DNA from: Boswellia sacra
Taxonomy: Eukaryota; Streptophyta; Magnoliopsida; Sapindales; Burseraceae
Direction: 5' to 3'
DNA: 64,000 bases
Assembly (NCBI GenBank): GCA_013180625.2
Contig: SNVD02008762.1
Span: forward strand, 186,001 to 250,000
Shown in pieces: positions 11,415-24,357 of the stretch (positions are counted from its first letter, which is position 1; each line of letters starts with the position of its first letter). Position numbers and translations under genes: made by a program. The notes under the pieces were generated by a model. It was not told where the DNA came from and ran no database searches. It saw nothing but the letters and a program-made list of their open reading frames with translations.

Positions 11415-11624
11415 GTAAACTCTTCTTCTTCTTCTTCTTTTATATTATTTGATTTTCAATCAAGGTCAAAAGTTTGTCAATAGGGGTTTACTAATATTTA
11501 ATAATGAAAATTTAGTCCGAAGTACTGGATTAAGAAGAAGATAATTGTTTTATTTGTTAGAGCTAAAACGTGACAGAATGATTGAATTTGTATTAAGGAC
11601 CTAGAATATGACTTATCTAACTGA

Positions 11625-12127
11625 TGTTCCTAAAATGTGATGTAAATTCTAGATTGGTGGCAAACAAAAGATCAATTCACAACAAGCAAGACACGTCATT
11701 CAAAGCAAAATAGAATACTTCATTTCAGTTAGTCAGCAATTAATAAATAATAAACTATTCAGCCAATACAATTTTAATAAAAGCCTTGATCCGAGTCGGT
11801 TTATGAATTACAAGAGGCTAGCATGTGAAGCCATGTAATTTCAACCAATATGAACAATTCGAACACATGAATTATCTAATCAAGCCTATGGCGGTTTTGC
11901 AAGGAAATTTTAATTAATTTGAACAACCAACTTTTGTAACCGCCTGTTGCATCTATAAATAGGCAATTGTACTTCCAATTGTAATAGGTTCTCTCAATTA
12001 GAGATCTAAGAAGTGCCACGGTGCTCACATACATACACTAGAGTTCCATAGCTAAGGTTTTATTGAATTCAAGACATTTCAATATAATCAAATATTTTAT
12101 ATATTTTCTAAAATCTATTTTCTAACA
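11625..12127 (+). repeat. 5' LTR of copia element A
   Basis: 503 bp, begins TGTTCCTAAAATGTGATG, ends TTTTCTAACA directly before the tRNA-Met primer site. Confidence 0.9.
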
Positions 12128-12170
12128 GTGGTATCAGAGCTACGTTCGGTTATTGCGGGGTGATGCCACA

Positions 12171-15100
12171 ATGGCCGATTTAAGTAACTCATCAATACAA
12201 GTATCAGTGCCAATATTCAATGGCAAAAACTTTGATTACTAGTGTATTAAGATGAGGACGTTCTTTCAATCTCAAGGCTTATGAGGTATCATCCAAAATG
12301 AATTTGAAGCTCCAGAAGATATTTCTAGTCTGTCTAAAGCTGAGCAGAAGAAGTTGTAAGATCCAGAAGAAAAAGACTTAAAAGTGCATTTTATTCTTCA
12401 GCAAGCATTATCAGCAGCTATATTTCCAAGAATTGTTGATGCTACAAGCACCAAGCAAGTGTGGGATATCTTAAAGAAGGAGTTCCACAGGGTTGAGTAG
12501 GTATGCCTTTCTATACTACAAACTCTTAAAAGAGACTTTGAGAAGATGGAAGGATCTAAGACTGTTAGAGATTACTACTCTAGAATAATGGACATAGTAA
12601 ATCAATTAAGAATTTACAGAGACAATATTATCGATAGAAGAATTTTAGAGAAAATATAAGCTATTGTCACTGATAAATATGATTCAATAGTAACTTATAT
12701 TGAACAAGCAAAAGATATAACTAAACTTTTAGTGACAGAATTAATGGGCTCATTAGAAGCATATAAAAAAAGACAGATGCACTAAAAATGAATCACTACT
12801 GGAGAATGCATTTCAATCAAAATTTAATTTGTGTTCTTCAAAGCCCAAATATGAGTCTAAAAAATCAAAAGAAATTTTCGAGGAGGAGAAGGCTCTAGAA
12901 ATAAAGAAAATAGAAAATTTCCTCCTTGTGGTATATGTAAGAAAACAAACCACTTAGAGAAAAATTGTTGGCATCATGGCAAACCACAATGCAACAATCT
13001 TAAGAAATTTGGACATTTGGAAAAAGACTACGGCTCAAAAGAAAGTCATCAAGCCAACTATTCAAAAAATAAAGACACCAGTGGAATATTATCCTATGCT
13101 TATCAAGCCGTATAAAAAAAAGAGCGACAAGTAGTATATTAATAGCGGATACAGTAATCATATAACTAGTGATGAAAGCATTTTCTATGACATTGATACT
13201 ACAAATAAATCACAAGTTAGATTGGGCAATAATGCTCTAGTAGAAGCTAAAAGCGACGAGACAATTGCTGTAGAGACAAAGAAGGGAACTAGGTTCATCT
13301 AGAATGTTCTATTAGTCCCTAGCTTGAAATAAAACTTGCTCAATATGGGCCAGATGATCCAGAATGGTTATTCTCTACACTTTGAAGGTGATACATGCAT
13401 AATCTATGATAAAAAGAATAAAAGCTTGGTGATTGCTAGAGTAAAGATAGAGCAGCAAAATTTCCCTATCTAATGGAAATATGCCAGAGAAGTAGCAATG
13501 AAGGCACAACATGATGGCTCATGGTGTGGCATCAAAGATTTGGTCATTTCAACTTCCATGGATTAAGGATTCTCCATCAGAAAAGATGATGAAGGACCTA
13601 TTTGATATCAGAGAAAAGGATGGCGTATGTGAAGGTTGTCTACTTGGGAAGCAACAATGTCAATCATTTGCATTAGGAAAGGCATGGAGAGCAAATAAAT
13701 CATTGGAGTTAGTACATATTGACGTATGTAGTCCAATGAGAACTTCTACGCATAATCAAAACAGGTACTTCATTCTATTCATTGATGATTATTCAAGAAT
13801 GACTTGGGTATACTTTCTTCATGAAAGATCACAAGTCTTTGAGATCTTCAAGAAGTTTAAGGCCTATGTTGAAAATCAAAGTAGCCACAAAATAAAAGCT
13901 CTAAGAAGTGATCGTGGCAAAGAATACACCTGTAAGCAATTTGACAAGTTTTGTGAAGATGGAGTGAAACATCAATTGACAGTTGGGTACACTCTTGAGC
14001 AAAATGGTATATCAAAAAGAAAGAAAGAAAAAAAAAACAGCGATGGAGATGATAAGAGTAATGCTAAAAGAAAAAGGCCTACCAAACGCATTTTGGGCAG
14101 AAGCAATTTACACAGCAATCTATCTCCTCAACAAATGTCTAACTAAAGCTATTCAAAACAAGATTCCAGCTGAAGCATGGAGCGGATGTGAGCCATCAGC
14201 AAAACATCTCAAAGTTTTTGGTTGTATATGCTACGTTCACATTCCAAAAGAGAAACGAAGCAAGCTGGATGAGAAAATAGAAAAAGAGATATTCTTGGGC
14301 TACAGTACCCAATCCAAGGGCTACAAAATCTACAATCTCAAGTCTAAGGAATTAATTATCAGTTGAGATGTAGAATTTGATGAATATGCTGCATGGAACT
14401 GGGATGAAGAAAAAAGTTAAGAAAAGAAATATAATAGTTCCATCTTAATCACTACCTCCACAACAAATAACAACTAAAGAATTAGATCCAGAAACTCCAA
14501 CTGATTCGCCAACTTTAGAACATGAAGATTCTCCTCAAAAAGAAGAATCTTCTCTAGAGACATCGCCAAGGAAAGTGAGATCTCTTGTTGATATTTATGA
14601 ATCTTGCAACTTCACTACATCAGAGCCAGAAAGTTATGAAGCCATTTCAAAGCAAGAGGTATGGGTGAAGGCTATGCAAGAAGAAATAAAGATGATTGGG
14701 AAAAATAATACTTGGGAATTGATGGATTACCCTAAAGACAAAGAGATCATTGGAGTTAAATGGGTTTACAAGATGAAGCTTAACTCCAATGACTCAATTC
14801 AAAAGCACAAAGCAAGACTAGTCACAAAAGGCTACTCACAACAATTTGGAGTCGACTACAATGAAACATTTGCTCCAGTTGCACATCTAGACACAATTAG
14901 AGCTCTTATTGCACTTGTTGCTTAGAAGAAATGAAGATTTATTGACTTTATAAGAAGTTAGCATTCTTCAACAGATTCCTTAAAGAAGAAATCTATGTTG
15001 AACAACCTCAAGGGTTCAAGGAAAAGAGGATAAAGTCCTAAGGCTTAGGAAAGCACTATACAGGTTGAAACAAGCTCCAAGAGCCTAGTATAGCAGAATT

Positions 15101-16126
15101 GATGAGTACTTCACAAAATAAGGATTTAGAAGGAGCAAAAGTGAACTGACTCTCTACACTAAGTTCGAAGATCACAACATTCTTATTTTTTCCCTATATG
15201 TGGATGATCTTATAATGAGAAGATAATCAAAGAATTCAAGGAAGATATGATGAAGGCTTTCGAGATGGCATACTTGAATTTGATGCACTACTTTCTTGGT
15301 ATTGAAATAAGCCGAGGAGAGTCAAGAATTTTCATATCTTAGAAAAAGTACACTGAGAGTATACTAAAGAGATTCAACATGAATGAATGCAGGTCAGTTG
15401 GAACTCCTCTCATTAGTAATGAAAAGTTGAGAAAGGAAGACAGTTCAGAAAAGACGGACGTGTCACATTTTAGAAGCCTAATAGAAAGTCTACTTTATTT
15501 GACAACAACAAGACCAGATATCATGTGTACTACAAGTCTTCTCTCAAGATTCATGCAGAATCCAACACAAGTTCACTATAGAGCTAACAAAAGAATTCTC
15601 AGATACTTATAAGGAACCAAAGATTATGGTATTTAGTTTAACTCCACTGCTAATGCAAATTAATTAGCTACACTGACAGCGATTGGGCAGAATCATTGGA
15701 TGACATGAAGAGTACATCTGAATATGCATTTGCATTAGGTTCAAGAATATTCTCATAGACATCCAAGAAACAACATAGTGTTGCACAGTCATCAGCAGAA
15801 GCAGAGTACATAGTAGTAGCAAATACAGCGAGTTAAGTAATTTGGCTGACAAGTATCTTTGAAGATATAGGAGAAGCATAACATCAAGCTACAGAGGTCA
15901 AGCGCGACAACAAGTTAGCAATTACAATGGCTCAAAATCCTATCTTCCATAATCGTACTAAGCATATTACAATCAAGTACCACTTCCTCAGAGAAGTGAA
16001 AGCAAATAAAGTGATAGCGCTACAATAATGCTGAACTGAAGAACAATTAGTAGATATTCTTCACCAAAGCATTGAACAGGAAAGGTTCAAATTACTACAA
16101 GACTTAATTGGAGTAACTAGAATTTA
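12171..16126 (+). pseudogene. gag-pol polyprotein of copia element A (degenerate)
   Basis: Starts ATGGCCGATTTAAGTAAC, giving a gag beginning MADLSNSSIQVSVPIFNG. A CCHC-type zinc knuckle remnant lies near 12930 (CGICKKTNHLEKNC). The GAG-pre-integrase and integrase core is at 13511-14146 (CEGCLLGKQQ, LELVHIDVCSPM, YFILFIDDYSRMTWVYF) and continues at 13983-14366 with the GCICYVHIPKEKRSKLD segment. Reverse transcriptase starts at 14575 (WVYKMKLN, KARLVTKGYSQ). The catalytic YVDD box is at about 15199, then RNase H remnants (SAEAEY, about 15800). At least three frame changes and more than ten stops make it inactive. Confidence 0.85.
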
Positions 16127-16139
16127 AATCAAGGAGGAG

Positions 16140-16642
16140 TGTTAAAATGTGATGTAAATTCTAGATTGGCGGCAAACAAAAAATCAATTCATAGCAAGCA
16201 GGACACCTCATTCAAAGCAAAATAGAATGCTTCATTTCAGTCTGTTAGCAATTAAGAAATAATAAAATATTCAGCCAAAACAATTCTTCAATAGAAGCCT
16301 TGATCCAAGTCAGTTTATGAACTACAAGAACCTAGCATGTGAAGCCATGCAATTTCAGCCAATAAGAACAATTCGAAGACATGAATTACCAAATCAAGCT
16401 AATGGCGGTTTCGTAAGGAAATTTTAATTAATTTGAACAACTGACTTTTGTAACCGCCTATATTGTATCTATAAATAGGCAAATGTACTTCCAATTGTGA
16501 TAGGTTCTATCAATTAGAAATCTAAGAAGTGCCACGGTGCTCACACACATACACTAGAGTTCCGTAGCTAAGGTTGTATTGATTCAAGTCATTTCGATAC
16601 AATCAAATATTTTCTATATTTTCTATAATCTGTTTTCAAACA
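16140..16642 (+). repeat. 3' LTR of copia element A
   Basis: Same length as the 5' LTR (503 bp), begins TGTTAAAATGTGATG, ends TTTTCAAACA. The two LTRs differ by scattered substitutions, so the insertion is not recent. Confidence 0.9.
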
Positions 16643-18389
16643 GATGGATACATGTATATTTAGATGCAAAGAGGTTGATAGGTAGAAGATTTAGTGATGC
16701 TTCTGTGCAGAGTGATATCAAGTTCTGGCCATTCAAGGTCATTGGTAGTGTGGATGACAAGCCAAAGATTCTGGTTAACTATAAGCGTGAAGAGAAGAAA
16801 TTGTCCGCTGAGGAAATCTGTTCTATGGTACTGACCAAGATGCATGAGATTACTGAGGATTACCATGGTTCAACATTGAAGTATGAAGTTGTCACTGTTC
16901 TAGCATACTTCAATCACTCTCAGCATCAGGCCACCAGGGACGCTGGCACAATTGTAGGCCTCAATGTTATGCAAATCATCAGTGCGCCTACTACTGCAGC
17001 CATTGCCTATGGTCATGACAAGAAGGCTTTTTGTTCTATTGAAACGAATGTTTTGGTGTTTGATCTTGGCGGTGGTACTTTTGACGTGTCTGCCGGAGAC
17101 ATTCATCTGGGGAGGTGATGACTTTGATAATAGAATGGTTATCCACTTTGTTGGGGAGTTTAAGAAAAAGAAAAGGAAAGGTATCTCTAATAACCCTAAA
17201 GCTCTCCAGAGATTGAGGATTGCGTGTGAAAAAGCTAAGAGCACTTTTTTCATTCACTAGTCAAACTGTAATTAAGATCGATTTATTTTATAAGGGTGTT
17301 GATTTCCATTTTGTAATTACCCATTCTAGATTTGAGGAGCTCAATACAGATTTGTTGATAAAGTGTATTGAGACTGTTGAGAAGTGTTTGAGTTGTTTAG
17401 TGGAAAGAGGTTTTGCAAGAACATTAACCCAGACAAGGTAGTAGCCTATGGTGCTACAATGCAGGATGCCATCTTGAGTGGTAAAGGCAATTTAAAGATG
17501 AAGGATCTGGTTCTCTTGGACATCACCCCTCTATTCCTTGGAGTTGAAACCGATAATAAACATGTAATGACTGTTGTGATCCCTAGGTAGACCACAATCC
17601 CCAACAAGAAGGAAACAGTGTTGTCTACACTCTTTAACAGCCAAAAAAGTATGGATATCCTGGTTTAGTAGCGTAAAAGACCATTAACGTTGGTCAACAA
17701 CTTTTTGGGCAAATTTGTGTTCTGGGGCATTCCTCTAGCTCCCGAGGGAGTTTCCGAGGTCATGTAAGCTTTGATATTGATGCTAATGGAATGTTGAATG
17801 TCTCAGTTGAGAACAAGGTCACTGGCAAGAAGTGCACAAATAGAATAACTAATTTGAAGGGAAGGTTATCAAAGGCCGAAATTGAGAGGATGCTTAAGGA
17901 TACTGAGAAGTACAAGGCTGAATATGAGGATAGCAAAATGAGGGTTAACGCCAAGATTGCCTTTGAGCAATATGTTTACAAAATTAGGGACTCTGTTAAG
18001 AATGAGATTGGTTCTAGGATTGCTCCAACTCAACAATGGCAGATTCCGGGTGCCATTAACTCTGCTATTCACTGGCTTGCTGGTAGGCAGCAGTTTGTTG
18101 AGGCAGACGTTTACCAGGAGAGAATGAATGAGGTTGAGAAATTCTGGTTGTCCGTTATCTTAAATTTGCATGAAAGCGACAAATCAGCTGATCATGGAAA
18201 AGGCACTGAAGATAAGGCTCCTCCAGTTTTGGTTCTGGTGCTGGTATCAAGATTGAGGAAATAATTGACTAAGGTTTCAGGCAATATTTAAACTTATTTT
18301 GAGAATGGTAACCTGGTGTTTGCTTTTCTTCGTCAGTTAAATGGCTGAATTCCAACAGGCAATAGAAATAGGTCAACTAGGTTCTCGTA

Positions 18390-19260
18390 TTGAACTTGCT
18401 TTATACTATAACCGGTTGGACGATTCCATTAATTCCTGCTGCATTGGGTAATTTTACCAAGTTTGCTTATTTGTGTGTTTGCAAATAATTCATTTTTTGG
18501 CTCCATTCCTCCAAAGATTGAATTCTTTTAAACCTGTTTAAACTCAAGATGGATATGAATTAGTTAACTGCTCCAATTAGTCCCTTCTAGCCTTGGAAAT
18601 CTAAGAAAGCTTACTGTATTGCATTTGTTTAACAATTCATTTCAGGGTGTGAATTTTAATCAGGAATCGGGAAACATGGAATCCTTCACCAATCTCAAAT
18701 TATATGAAAACAATCTACTTTCTGTTTTGACTCTCGTGTCGTTTTCAGTTCGTTGATAATCAACTTTCTAAACCTATTAAAAAAAAAAAGAAAATGACAT
18801 CTCTTTCTTATTGTATAGAAGTGAGTCGAAATCAAATTTGTGGTTCTCCTATTTTTTCTTTTGTTAATTTGAACAACTTAGAAACTCTTTAACCTTTGTG
18901 TGAACAATCTTTCTATTCCTGTACCTCAAGAAATTGGAAATTTTACGAAGTTAATTTACTGGAATTACACCACAACCGGTTAACTGCTTATTTACCCCAA
19001 AACATTTGTTCCAGTTTTTCACTCAAGTCCTTCACCATGAATGACAACTATTTGGTAGGTTAAATACTTAAAAGCTTGAGAAATTGCAATGGCATTGCTA
19101 GACTTCCCCTGGGACGAAATTAACTAGTTGGAGATATATCTGAATATTCTCTATTCACATCTGGAGGTCTAGATCTTGGCCACAATAAATTTTGTTGGCA
19201 AAATCTTAGACTCAGAAAGTGCTTGCAATTAGTTGTCCTGCAAATGGCTTATTGTTAGTT
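18390..19260 (+). pseudogene. LRR receptor-like kinase (MIK2-type) ectodomain pseudogene
   Basis: Reading through frameshifts gives a run of leucine-rich repeats: IPxxEIGNFTKL, LELHHNRLTAYLPQNI, SFSLKSFTMNDNYLVG, LKSLRNC, ARLPLGRNxLVGDISE, LDLGHNKF. This order (TGYLPQNIC...NYFxGxIPxSLxNC...GNQLxGDISE) is typical of MIK2-like LRR-XI/XII receptor kinases. No transmembrane or kinase part is seen. It starts about 120 bp after the HSP70 pseudogene ends. Confidence 0.6.
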
Positions 19261-20894
19261 GTTTTGATTTTTTGTATTTATTAATTATTTCAGACAGAAA
19301 GAGAATATATTATTCAAATTGCATTTTGAATATATATATGAGAGAGGAACTTGTGGAAAATTTATGTATTACTTCAAATTAAGTAACAATCAAAGCTAGA
19401 ACCTTGTTATTTTTTATTTTAATGAACTACTCCGTTAAAATGATTGTCTATGGCAAATTAAGGTCACGGAATGCATTAAATTTATGGTTCACTAAAAGGC
19501 TTGAATGTTGAATCCTAATCCAACTATACACTAATATGTCACTTAATAAAATTGTTTAATTAGAAAAAGAAAATTAAAAAAAAATTGTCTAAAGCAATTA
19601 AGATTTAAGATAAGTTTTGTATATTTTAATAGGTGTTCAAAGTAATCACTTATTTAACTTTTTTCTTTTCATATATGGGACAAATTATTAGTAAATTATT
19701 CCGTGAAGATTTTGATATTATAAAAATAGGATCATTCAGAATATTAAGGTGTGTTAGATGGTCTCACGCTTGAACCAAATGGATACTTTATATACTCATC
19801 GCCTTCAATATATGGTACGTAAAAATAAAACCAAACTAAATCAAACACCAAGTCAAATTATATCAGGCAATTTAGTTCGGTTTCCTAGTTGAGTTAAATT
19901 GATCGCCTTTGAAAATTTGTAATACTTTTATACCAGTTTATGACCTTTTATCCAATGCAAAACTAATATATATTTTTTTAATTCGGTACTTTAATTTTAT
20001 CACCTTTTATCTTTTACAATCCAAATAGTTACAGATGGGATAGGGGATGTCTATTTTCTTTCTATTTCTTTTTTCTTTTTTTAATTTCAACTCAATAAAT
20101 TCACAACCTTTGGATGTATTGAAAGGATGGAAATTAATTAATATAATAAAAAAACGAAGTTCAAAATAGTCTAACCCGTAATATAAGGATAAACTTATCT
20201 TATTGAGTTTTATATGGATTTTAAAAGAACAATACAATAGAAACCCAGTTTCAATTTCAAAATTTGTATTTAAAATGATATTGTTTTAAGTATCATGTGA
20301 CTTCTAAACCATTGACAGTTAATTGTAACATAACTTGCGATGCTAAACTTTGGATATTATATAAGAAGTATTGTATTATTATAAAATTGTAATTAATGAT
20401 AAAATGTGACTTAAGAATAATGCTAAAAAAATGGAAAAAAAAAATTTATAAACAGCCCACTTCACTTTACAATTAAATCGAAATTTTTTTTGGAAGATCA
20501 TCATATGCTTCTTAGAAACTTACGTTCATATTGAATTGGAAAGGAACTTGGACTGCTTGACAGTTAAAAGATGAAGAGGATTATTCATGGCTGCAATTTA
20601 AACTTGCGCTAAAATCATTGGACTTTGGACAACTCTACGATGCTGTTTAAATCAAACATGGCCACAATACCAGCCTAGCCAGTGGCCACAATTTTTCAAA
20701 GTTTGCAGAAATTTTTTTTGATTAATTTGCTCTACAGTCTACAGCCTTTCTGTCACCAGCAAAACAACTCCCCATCTTTCTATCATTTCGTCCATCAAGC
20801 CCATTTTATTTAGGAAAAAAATAAAAAAGGAACCTTGCAAGGTATGAGATGGAGAAGATATTAGATCTTTATTGTTGTAAACACAAAGATGAAT
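19261..20894. other. AT-rich intergenic region
   Basis: No convincing gene on either strand; the short frames at 20007-20237 and 20739-20945 (minus) have no recognisable similarity. Confidence 0.4.
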
Positions 20895-21090
20895 TAGGGG
20901 TGGGAATTTGGGACACAACACCCGAATACGACATGAATACGACATGAATACGATACACGATTAATAAATAGGTCTAATTCGTGTTGGGGGTGTTCAACAC
21001 GTCAACCCGTTTAATGACACGAATAGTTAAACATATTTTATCTATCCTTAATATGTAAGCTCATTTAATGATATAAATTGTTACCTACTT

Positions 21091-21140
<50 letters not shown>

Positions 21141-21437
21141 TGAAATTTTTGTATTATAAAATAAATTAATTTACAAAATAATAAATTATGATGATTTTAA
21201 TACTATTTTATACTAGCAATGGTTTATATTCTAAAAATAATTTTAATTAATATAATTATATAGAATATAATATATTATGCATAACTAGGTTAAACAATTA
21301 AGTAAATTATATTAATTAAATATGACACGATTACAACACGTGGGTAACACGTTTAATAACCGTGTCGGATCCGTGTTTCATGTCTTGACACGAATAATTA
21401 AATAGGTCGACACGCATGACACGAATTCCCACCCTTA
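20895..21437. mobile_element. hAT-type MITE, copy 2 (inverted relative to copy 1)
   Basis: Ends taggggtgggaatt and aattcccaccctta. The body is homologous to the MITE at 5361-5871 read on the other strand (cgtgtcggatccgtgtttcatg, aacccgtttaatgacacgaa). Its flanks share atgaatta (left) with aatgaatta (right), approximately the 8-bp duplication expected for hAT. It contains an expanded TA microsatellite (about 21098-21137) that copy 1 does not have. Confidence 0.8.
21098..21137. repeat. (TA)n microsatellite
   Basis: About 19 uninterrupted TA units inside the MITE copy. Confidence 0.95.
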
Positions 21438-22030
21438 AATGAATTAAATGATTTGGGAAATTAGTTTTCTAGAGAAATTAATAAGACAGAGAATTATAAA
21501 TATGGTAGAGAGAAATAGTGATTGACGGATAGATAAACGTTTAAGAGAGACGAGGTAGAGATGAAGCTTTTGAGAAAAGATGGAGAGAGAGAGAGAGAGA
21601 GGGTTTTAATGCAGGTCATACGTCCAAGATGGCTTAAGGAAGTAAACGAAGTGGTTTTCATTTAGTTAATTCATTTTCTGCAAGCCCTTGGTGCATGCAA
21701 CCGCTGAGAGTATTTAGTCCAAATTTAAGGAGGTTATGAAAGATTGGAGAATTACATACATACATACATACATATATATAGCAAAAGGGGTATTGTGTAT
21801 AAAATAGATTTAAAATTTATAATTAGATTAAGGGGAGCTTTGAGCAATAGGTTGTATGAAGTTTAATTAGGGGTACATATAGCCACACCCTAAACCAAAA
21901 TATAAAGAAGTTAAATAAAAGTTCTATTATTGTGAAAAACAATAAAAATTTAAATAACAAAATTTATTTAGAACAGATGCCAAATTGCTTTTCAATAAGA
22001 GTTTATATGGAGTTGATCGAATCTCACACT

Positions 22031-24300
22031 ACAAGAAATGTGACATTTCAGAACAAATTTTTTTGTGTCAAAGTTAATTTTGAAGCAAAATTATCATTTT
22101 TCTACAAATTTTGGCATTTGTTGCAAAATCTGGACTTGAAATCTTAAGTATATTTTGTAAATGTAGGTTTGGTTTTTACAACAAATAATTTTGTAATTAA
22201 ATCAGGATTTTATAACAATTTTGAATTTGTTGCTAATTCTTGATAATTTTTTTTTGGCAACAAGTTTTCCAAGGCAAATATTTATATTTAGTGACAATTT
22301 TTTACAATTAGTGACAAATAATTTTTGTCTCAAAAACTTTTTATTAGAAATAAAATAGATGTGTAGTTGATTGTTATCTTATTTTCACACAACCTTTTAC
22401 ATCGAATTTAAATCTTTTAGAGATGATTTTTTGGAATCAAGGACAAATTTATTTGTATCGAAATGGTGGCATTTATTATAAAATAGTTTTGTAAGTAAAG
22501 GTTATACTATTTGTAACAACATATATTAGTGATTTATTACTCATAAATGATATTTGTAGCTTAATGCATTAATTTATTCATTGAATTTAAATATTTTAGA
22601 GACAATTGCATGGATTCAAGGACAAATTCATTTGTACCGAAATATCGGTGTTCGGCATAAAATAATTTAGTAAGTAAAGGTTATACTATTTGTAATAACA
22701 TATATTGGTGATTAAATATCGTTATTACTTCTAAAGGTAATTTGTTGCTAAATGTCTTTATTTATAAATCAAATATAAATCTTTAAGACATAATTTCATG
22801 GAACCAAGGACAAATGCATTTGTATCAAAATACTGTTATTTGATAGAAAATAATTTAGTTAATAAATGTAGTATTATCTGCAATAATATATATCAGTGAT
22901 TAAAGATTGTTATTATTTATAAAGGAAATTTTTAGCTAAATATTTTCGTTTATACCTTAAATATTAATCTTTCAAAGACTATTTCATCATGGAATCAAGG
23001 ACTAATTCATTTGCTTCAAAATACTGGGTATTTGTAACAAAATAATTTATTTAGTAAATGTAGTACTTTCTGCAACAATATATATTAGGGACTAAACAGT
23101 GTTATTACCTATAAATGAAATTCGTAGCTAGTTGTCTTAATTATTCGGTTCCAAAGATCCCAACAAGGCAAATTATTTAGAGATATTTTAGAGGAATTAG
23201 GGATGAATCTATTCATTCTTAAATATTGCGGTTTGTGACAAAAAAGAAATTATGAACTAAATATGTGTATATGATTTATTGTATGTTAGAGTAAATAAAA
23301 TCATTAATAAGCAACATATAATAACCAATAAATAAAAAGTATTCATAACTTCGAAAAAAAATCAAATGTTAACATAACAAAAAGTCATCATAGAGAATCA
23401 ATCCACAAAATAATGTAAGCAATAATAGTTTCAAAAGTAAGTTCATATCAATTATTCTAAAAAAGGATGAGAATGTTGACTAAAGGAGCCCACCACATGT
23501 GAAGAGGAACTTTTTATATGATTCACCAACTCTTGATGAGCCTTTTCCATTCTTTCAATGACTTTCTATTGCTCAAGAATAATTTCATCATGGCAATCAA
23601 TCCTTTGCAACAACTCACTTTGTTGTGACGATGCTTGAGCGTGAGACGACTAAGGACAACGTACCAAATCCCTTACAAAAGGCATACTTCTTTCCCAAGA
23701 CCCGCACACAAATTTCTTTATCAGATTGTTTTTCAACCCCTTCTAGCAAAGATTGTTCTTGCATTTCTTTTATTTTGTCCTACGTAATTCAAGAAATTAT
23801 ATCTAAATATAATTTTAATATATCCATATAATCAAGGTTGTATTGCATAGAACAAAAAAACCAAGTATAATGTATATCATGATTACGTAGATAAACTTCT
23901 ATCAAAATATTACATCATTTAAATATATTTTGTTGTCTATATAAGAAAAAAAAACTTACATGTTTGGCATTAGCTTCAGCACTAACCCATTATTTCCTTA
24001 CCCCAGTGCATTTGACGATAGAGATCAATTGGTCTAGGAACCTCTCCAAGTTCTTCTCCCTGTTAAAGAAAAAAAAAAATACATATGGAATTCATAGAAA
24101 TACTTAAATGGCAGATAGTAAGCAAATTATATTTCTTATATAAGTTTAGTACCAGTTCTTTCACATATTGAATATAATTCTTTGATCCACCATGATGAAC
24201 AACAGTCAACTTCTCATGATTCCTTTTATTTGATTCTGATCATTTCTACATTAAGATTTTAAGATAGATATATTAGATACAGTCACATATGATGAATCAA
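22031..24300 (-). mobile_element. decayed CACTA element of a second family
   Basis: A CACTA terminus facing right is seen at 22031 (cactacaagaaatgtgacat). It is followed by a ~185-bp diverged tandem array (22430-23210). Further in, on the minus strand, are remnants of a plant En/Spm-associated protein of the Transposase_24 (Ptta) type: DKEICVRVLGKKYAFCKGFGT (about 23640-23760; family pattern EI...VLG.R.G.VRGLG) and NHEKLTVVHHGGSKNYIQYV (about 24165-24225; family pattern NRAKQ..HTGGSKS...). The opposite terminus was not found; homology to the HSP70 upstream duplication begins at 24358. The terminal sequence differs from the CGGCGG family at 40522-46887. Confidence 0.55.
22430..23215. repeat. 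~185-bp diverged tandem repeat array
   Basis: The motif aaggacaaattcatttg recurs at about 22439, 22618, 22806, 22996 and (degenerate) 23200, that is every 179-204 bp. Each unit also holds a copy of actatttgtaayaacatatatt and of an aaatctttnagagacaattncatgg segment. Confidence 0.8.
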
Positions 24301-24357
24301 ATAACTTAAAACTTGTTTACCTTTAAAGCATCACTAGCAAACCAATTACCATATAAT

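Larger units (their letters stand above)
11625..16642 (+). mobile_element. Ty1-copia LTR retrotransposon A (in the HSP70 intron)
   Basis: Both LTRs are 503 bp (11625-12127 and 16140-16642); they start TGTT and end AACA. The primer binding site tggtatcagagc (12129-12140) is complementary to the 3' end of initiator Met tRNA. The purine tract aatcaaggaggag precedes the 3' LTR. The LTRs have a TATA-like ctataaatagg (about 11953 and 16468). The element sits in the same orientation as the HSP70 gene. A clean 5-bp target duplication is not evident: the left flank ends aactga and the right begins gatgga, against aactgatcgg in the uninserted HSP70 copy. Length is 5018 bp. Confidence 0.9.
11199..18272 (+). 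pseudogene. cytosolic HSP70 (HSC70-type) pseudogene 1, split by a copia element
   Basis: Exon 1 is 11199-11414 (ATG, ...GIDLGTTY, then stops TAA and TAG, ...DAAKNQVAM). It ends TATG/GTAAAC, the classical plant HSP70 intron position. Exon 2 resumes at 16664 (ATGCAAAGAGG, giving [20 protein letters not shown]). Between them the intron contains a complete copia element (11625-16642). Exon 2 retains the nucleotide-binding motifs ([11 protein letters not shown] for [24 protein letters not shown]). It has lost about 14 residues after FDVS and carries several frameshifts. It ends with a substrate-domain remnant and GIKIEEIID instead of the EEVD that binds TPR co-chaperones. A working protein cannot be made. 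It is related to 24948-26235. Confidence 0.9.

Noticed and set aside
22430..23215. Regular spacing suggesting a CRISPR-like array
   Set aside because: Units are ~185 bp with diverged sequence throughout and no short identical repeats with unique spacers; it is a eukaryotic tandem repeat inside a transposon remnant.
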